The notes under the pieces: generated by a model
Seen by the model: the letters and a program-made list of their open reading frames with translations, nothing else
The model's database searches: none
What the model was told of the DNA's origin: nothing
From: Lycocorax pyrrhopterus obiensis
Taxonomy: Eukaryota > Chordata > Aves > Passeriformes > Paradisaeidae
Length of the DNA: 64,000 nucleotides
Direction of reading: 5' to 3'
NCBI GenBank assembly: GCA_014706295.1
Contig: JACSVZ010000041.1
Location: 248,001-312,000 of the forward strand
Shown here: positions 58,465 through 64,000 of the stretch, one piece after another
Position numbering within the stretch: the stretch's first letter is position 1
Layout: each line of letters opens with the position of its first letter
Made by a program: the position numbers and the translations under genes

Positions 58465-58645
58465 GATGGTCCCAGGGCATTGCAACAGGCTGTCCAGGGA
58501 AGTGGAGTCACCATCCCTGGAATGCTTCAAGAAATGATAGATGTGGCACTTTGGTTTAGTTGACATGGTGGTGTTCAGCCAAGGGTTGGACTCCATGATC
58601 TTGGAGATCTTTTCCAACCTTATTGATTTCATGATTCCATGATTG
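58465..58645 (+). mobile_element. CR1 LINE 3'-end fragment downstream of SFRP1
   Basis: Clear CR1 3' end: AGGCTGTCCAGGGAAGTGGA, GTCACCATCCCTGGAATGCT, TTGACATGGTGGTGTTCAGC, GGTTGGACTCCATGATCTTG, TCTTTTCCAACCTTATTGAT, then an ATTCCATGATT-type terminal repeat. It is 5'-truncated and moderately diverged. Confidence 0.92.
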
Positions 58646-58649
58646 CATG

Positions 58650-61600
58650 CACACCCGCATGCAGCAGCTGTAGCAGGTTGCAGGGAGAGCAGGTGCCCTT
58701 CCTGGGAAGCTCCTGCTGCTTCAGCCATCCCTGGCTGCAGCTTCCAGGTGGTTTTAATCGAAGTGATTTTTTACCCACATGTTGGGTGAGGAACTGCTGA
58801 GAGCTGAGAACGTGCTGCGGCCCCAGCTGGGTCCTGAGTGCAGGGGAAGGTTTAAGAGCTCGGGGTGAGCAACAAGTTGTGCAATGCATCAGGCCTGAGA
58901 TATTGGCTGCGGCAGTGTTGTCACCACGAGATCAGGTAAGGTCAGTGCTGTGGGGCTGCTGCTTGGGGTCTCCTTTTCCCAGCTCAGAGCTGGTGCCTGG
59001 GGCAGTTTGAGAGCTGATCTGGGGCAGTTCAGACTTGGGCTGAATCTGGCTCTGCTTTATGTGTCCCTGCATTTTACTACTAGTTCATCTGTGTTCATTC
59101 AACAAAGTGAGAGCATCAGGTCAGTTTGAAGAGATGCAGGAAGCCAGGCAATGTGTTTGCTGAAAATTTACAAACTCAGTTCCTTTACTGGCTTCTTGTA
59201 ACTGGCAACTCCTGAAGTATTTTTTGGTCACCTAAAAAGTGAGACTTGCAGTCAAACTGCTGCATGTGGGTGCCTTTGCTGTCTTTAGATTTCCTGTGCT
59301 GCTCTCCAACAAGAAAAGTCCACTAAAACCTGAAATGGGTTAAGTATAAACTATGGAGAAAGCACCCAAGATCCTGGATTGTGCTTGTATGGAGTCATGT
59401 GGAGCAAAGAGATGTTTACTGAAATGAGAAAGCACAAAAGTCTTAAATCAGGCACTGTGTGTCTGCTAGCATAGTGTTCCCAGAACAGAGAGATGGGTGT
59501 TTGTGCAGTTCATGGATACACTTTACATTTTAAAATGTCAGATGCTGATTGTTATAATGAGTTCCAGTTTAAGTTACAAGCATGTGTATAAATGCTCCGT
59601 CTAAGACGTACTTTGTCCTGGGAGACAACCTCAGTTTTGCCCTGCTGAGGGCTGTGGGGTGTCTGTGGGACAGGGATGTGCCACCTCTGGGACACTCAGG
59701 CTTACTACAGCCTGGGCTTGTCTGAAGTATAAATCTTAAATCCTAAAATAAAATATCATCCTTTTGTGACTCAGTTTATCCTCCCAATAATGTTTATCTT
59801 CTTTGCTCCAGCATTCCTTCTATTGAGTTCTGCCTGTCTGGCCTCCAGTTTGTAGTTCAGTTACAAACTAAATTGTTAAAACTAAAACGGAAGAAAGTTT
59901 TCTTTCATGCTATACAAAAATTCATCTTCCATCCCTCAGTTAATTTTTTACATTGCTGGCAGTCTGTGTTCTGCTTTGACTGCTGCTGGGGAATGTAAGG
60001 CTGGGAAGAACAGTTGAGCAAGTGGGGAGGATTTGTTCTGGACAAGAGAGGATGCCAGCCTGGTGTGTCTGGTGTGGAGCTCTGTGAATGCTGTGCAGGA
60101 TGAGAGGGTGATGCACTGGAGCTGAAGCTGGCTCATCACCGGCTCACAGGCAATGGTTGTCCTGGGGTCATCAGCTAAACATCTGCCATCCAGAGCTGGG
60201 TCCTGCTTTAATCAGCTGTTCCATAAACAGGTAACCCAGGTGTGCAGTGAGAATAGCACAAATAACTGAAAAATAACAGTAAAAATGGAAAGAACAGGCT
60301 CCTTCCCTTTGTGAGCAGATGGAGCTGCATTGACTGTGATCACTGCTCTGTGCAGTGCCAGGGGAAGCAGTGGACGGAGCCCTGAGCTCCCTGTGGCTAT
60401 AGATGGGCCCAGCAGTGAGGGGTCGCTGGGTGAACATGCGAGGTCTCAGCTCCAATGTTCTCCAAAGCTGCAGTGAAACTCTCCTTCCCCTGCCCCAACA
60501 CCAGAAACCTTGCAGAGAAAATGCTCCACTGTGTTTCAGAGGCTGTTCCTCCTTTCTCACTGCATCATGCTGGATGACCCTTGAAAAGGACACACATACA
60601 CACGTAATTAAAGCCACCCTCCACCCCAAGGCCAGAGCTGTGTTTGCAAACCGCTGTTCCCTGGCGCAGAGGCTCTTTTTTCCATCCCAGCCAAGCTCCG
60701 CACGCTGCAGTGGCACCGCCAAGGAGAAAGAGCTCCCTCAGACCCAGTTAGGAAAAACGTCTTCCAGTGTCTTTAGCAAGTGCTTTTAAAATCCCTGTTT
60801 TGCAAAGGAACAGACGTTTTTTTATTACTGTTTTTTCCCCAGTAATCCCATCTGAGCCTCTGAGTGTGCAGCCTGTCGGATAAGCTGCTCCCTTTGGGCA
60901 GTCCGTAGGTGTCCAAGCCATGCTTGAATGTCTTCCTTGGAAGGGAAGTGGGGCAAGCTGGAGGCTCCTCTGCTCTTGGGAGCTTCTCACTGCAGACAGA
61001 CCCACATGCAGGGTCCAGGAGCTCTCCAGCACGTGGCTTCCCAAAGCAAAGCCCCATCCTGGAGAGCCTTGAGGGAGGGAATGCGGGTCAACCTGTCAGG
61101 GTGGCCGGCTGCGCCACGGTGGCCTCACAGCCTATGGAAAATGAGGGCTTTGTTTCAAGAACTTCCCATCAGAGGCTGAAATCTCCTCTGGGGTGGCAGT
61201 CTGCCACGAGAACGTTGCCTGCATGGCGGGAGCAGGGTCTCCTACGCCCCTGCCGTTGGCAGAGAGTCTGCCAGTGCCCGCCAGCACCAGGGGAGCCCTG
61301 GCTCTGCCTCCTCCTGGCACATCAGAGTGATGAATCTGTCTCCACTTGCCAGTGTGAGGGCATGGGCATGCTGCAGCACAGCGGGCTCCTCTCACAGCCT
61401 GCCAAGATCCCAAGAGCCACGAGCAGTCAGCAAACAGTCCCTCTTTTCTGAAGAAGTGTGCTAGGATGGGGAATTCACTGCTGTCTGAAACATTTTTCCT
61501 TTAGAGACAACCAGGAGATATTTGCCAAGCTATTCTGTGGAGAGGAGGGAAACCAGGACATGGCTGGAAGGAGCCATACCTGATGCAGTCAGTACAGCAT

Positions 61601-64000
61601 TCTTTGGGATCCAGCTCTCTGCTCTTGTTCCTGAGGTGCAGGAGCAGCTCCATGGGGCTGCCACCAAAACTGTTCTGCTTTTTCTTTAGCTCAGGCTGGG
61701 GCCCATTGTGCTATTGGCAACCTATGCTGTTGGCACTTCACTCCTCAATCTGACTTTCTCCAAACTATTGAGTTACTAATGTGACAGAGAGGCTAATTTA
61801 TTGGAAGGTGTGGTATTGTATATGAATAAATTATGGCCCTGGAAGGATGGTGGCGTGTATCTCTGCTGTTACTTGGAAAGAAATGAGGAAATCAGGGCAT
61901 TTGCCTTGGGCAGGCTGATGAGCATGTGTGCAGCCTCTCCTGCATGGTGTTCAGAACTACATTAAACCCTGAAAAATAACAAACTGCAGCCCCTTAAGAC
62001 AAATGTGACACCTTTAAATCGGTCATCCTCAAGTGGGGGTGAGCACACCCAGCCCAGACAGCCTTCCCAGTTACTGTACAGCAAGAGAAAATAGGGATTT
62101 GGAGAAGGTTGAGCTATTTGTGGAAGCTCTGAGGTAATTTAACACGTGTGAGGCTATGTGCCTTCTTGCAGGACTTGTGGAACAGTGATGGCAGCGTTGG
62201 CCTGGCCAAACTGATGGTGCTGGCTGGCATGTTCAAATTTGCATGTTAAATGGTCATTAATAAAATGTTAATATCAGGCTAAATTTTTATCAAAGTCCTG
62301 CTCCTGGATTAACACTTGCCAAGAGTTGAGGCATGACTGTGAGTGACACTATGTAAATGATTAAACACTGTCCTGCACAGCTGAATCTGTGCAGCCCCAG
62401 CTGCCTGCTCCAGAGTCTTTGCAATTTCTTCACCATTTCCCAGTCTTTCATTCGTCCTAATTGTTTATTTAATAATCCTGGAAGATCTTTTAAGCTTCCT
62501 GGATTTAATGTTTGCTAAACACCCTGTCACTTCCATTTTAATAATTCCAGCCCCTGTGCTCTGCAGGACAGGACAACTCTCTGCTAACACGGACCTCAAA
62601 AGTCAGGGCTGCCCAGGCAGCGTCTGTAGGAGCTGAGGTGGGTGCTTGTCAGCTGGATCATCTTGCCTTTGCATTACTTCAGCCCCTGTGCTCTCCGTGG
62701 GCCCTGGCAGTATTAGTTTCACAAATTCATTTTCCTGCACAAAAGCTTTTGGTTACTTTGGGATTAGGGACTGTTTAGAGTTCATTGTTTTCCCGAGCTG
62801 CCTTGTTTTGCTGTAATGCTGAGACGCCTGGGCTGCAGGAACCTAATCCTCCTCCTCCTCCAGCAGCCCCGCTCTGTGAAAATCTGTTCTCTGCTTAAGT
62901 GCAAATTGTTGATGGGAGATAGCAGCGGGTCTTTCTGCTTCCATTTAACGTGTCAGCAGAGAAAGACATCTGCTTGCAATTATGGGCATGGCCTTGCTGA
63001 AGGATTGGCCGGGTAGATTTTATAAGGTAATAGGAAATCTTTATCAATTCATAATTCCTGGTGTCAAAGAAAGGAATATGTTTCATTTAAAATTTTCATC
63101 TTTTATTTTACAAAATTATAGGATAAAACATGAGATTGATATCAAGGGAAGAATGCACATGCTCTCTGTGAAGAGTGAGTTCAAAAGGCTCTGAGCAGGT
63201 GAGGGCCAGTCTGGGGAGTGAGTGGGCTCTGCTGCTGGTCCTTTGCTGCCCTCTGCGACCTGCTCCCACCCTGCCTGTGTGTGCCCAGGGACTGCAGCTT
63301 GGGGGCCTGGGGAAACACTGGGATAGGCTTGTGGTCACAGGAAGAGCTGCCCAGTGGGCTGGAGAAGGCTCCCCCTGCACTCTGCTCCTTCCAGCTGGGT
63401 GGGAGCCTCCTGCCTGGAGCATGGAGAGGAGGCTGCTCCCTGCCCCAATCCCTCCATTTGCCCTTGAAGCTGCTCCTGGCAGGACACACTGTCAGCATGG
63501 CTATTCCTGGCCATGCTCAGCCCCATTTGTCAGCCCACTGAGAGTCTGCTGTAATTTCCTCTGTGATTAAGGGTCTTAGACCATGTTCAATATCATTAAA
63601 GAAACAAGAAAATAATAACAATAATGATCTGTGCTCAGGAATGCTCCCAAGAGGAGGTGGAATTGCATTCAGTGCCTTTCAGCTAAGAAAGCTCCTTATG
63701 CTTCAGCCTTGGCAGATTCACAGGGACAGCATCTCTGGCTCTGGGAACTTTGTGTGTTCTTCCATCAGCACCAATTCCTGTTCCCTGCTGTACACTCCCG
63801 TGCTTGGATGTGGAGCTTCATCTCTGGGGAGAGGTTGAGAAGTGTGTCAGACTGCAGAGACAGACATTTCCCCAATGAATGGCAGAGAGATGCAGATGCC
63901 TGTTGTCCAGAGAGGCCATGAGGTCGAGGTTCTGGCAGCTGGTCTCCTTGCTGATATGGAGATGCTCTCCCTTGTCACAAGATCACTAAGGTTTGGCATT
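58650..64000. other. Downstream SFRP1 intergenic region, no gene found
   Basis: About 5.3 kb without a convincing exon. AT-rich segments with octamer and homeodomain motifs lie at about 62150-62360, and others at 59500-59940 and 63000-63140. These may be regulatory. Nothing else was recognised. Confidence 0.45.
62150..62360. promoter_or_regulatory. Possible conserved non-coding element with octamer-type motif
   Basis: Holds ATTTGCAT (octamer), several TTAAT/ATTAAT motifs and TGTAAATGATTAAA-like sequence in a 200-bp AT-rich block. Function is inferred from motif clustering only. Confidence 0.25.

Overview
This is vertebrate nuclear DNA, almost certainly from a bird. Six intron-containing protein genes can be assembled exon by exon with GT/AG splice sites: NKX6-3 (+), GPAT4 (-), a PPP1R3C-like gene (-), GINS4 (-), GOLGA7 (-) and SFRP1 (+). 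The order and orientation match the ANK1 - NKX6-3 - GPAT4 - GINS4 - GOLGA7 - SFRP1 block of human 8p11.21. The additional PPP1R3C-like gene between GPAT4 and GINS4 is not, to my knowledge, part of the human block. Bird origin is suggested by several 3'-end fragments of CR1-type LINEs, very few other interspersed repeats, short introns and GC-rich promoters (as on a microchromosome). The species cannot be told from the sequence alone.

Layout: 1-1660 is probably the 3' tail of the upstream gene (ANK1 by synteny). A long pyrimidine simple repeat (2002-2262) and a regular array of four CCAAT boxes precede NKX6-3 (2661-4511). An intergenic stretch with AT-rich candidate enhancers follows (4760-8960). 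Then come GPAT4 (coding 8970-15722, first exon near 18005), the PPP1R3C-like gene (18789-19800), GINS4 (22705-25057) and GOLGA7 (27930-30620), all on the minus strand and closely packed. A 12-kb gene-free interval (31150-43380) with CR1 pieces, possible conserved elements and a strong 62-nt hairpin leads to SFRP1 (44023-56262). The last 7.7 kb is SFRP1 3' UTR plus non-coding DNA.

The genes are not a functional operon. They cover a gut/pancreas homeodomain factor (NKX6-3), ER glycerolipid synthesis (GPAT4), targeting of PP1 to glycogen (PPP1R3C-like), DNA replication (GINS4), Ras palmitoylation at the Golgi (GOLGA7) and extracellular Wnt antagonism (SFRP1). The most striking non-coding feature is a 37-bp-period minisatellite of NF-Y (CCAAT) sites directly upstream of GINS4. 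No prokaryotic-type system, CRISPR array, rRNA or tRNA gene was found.
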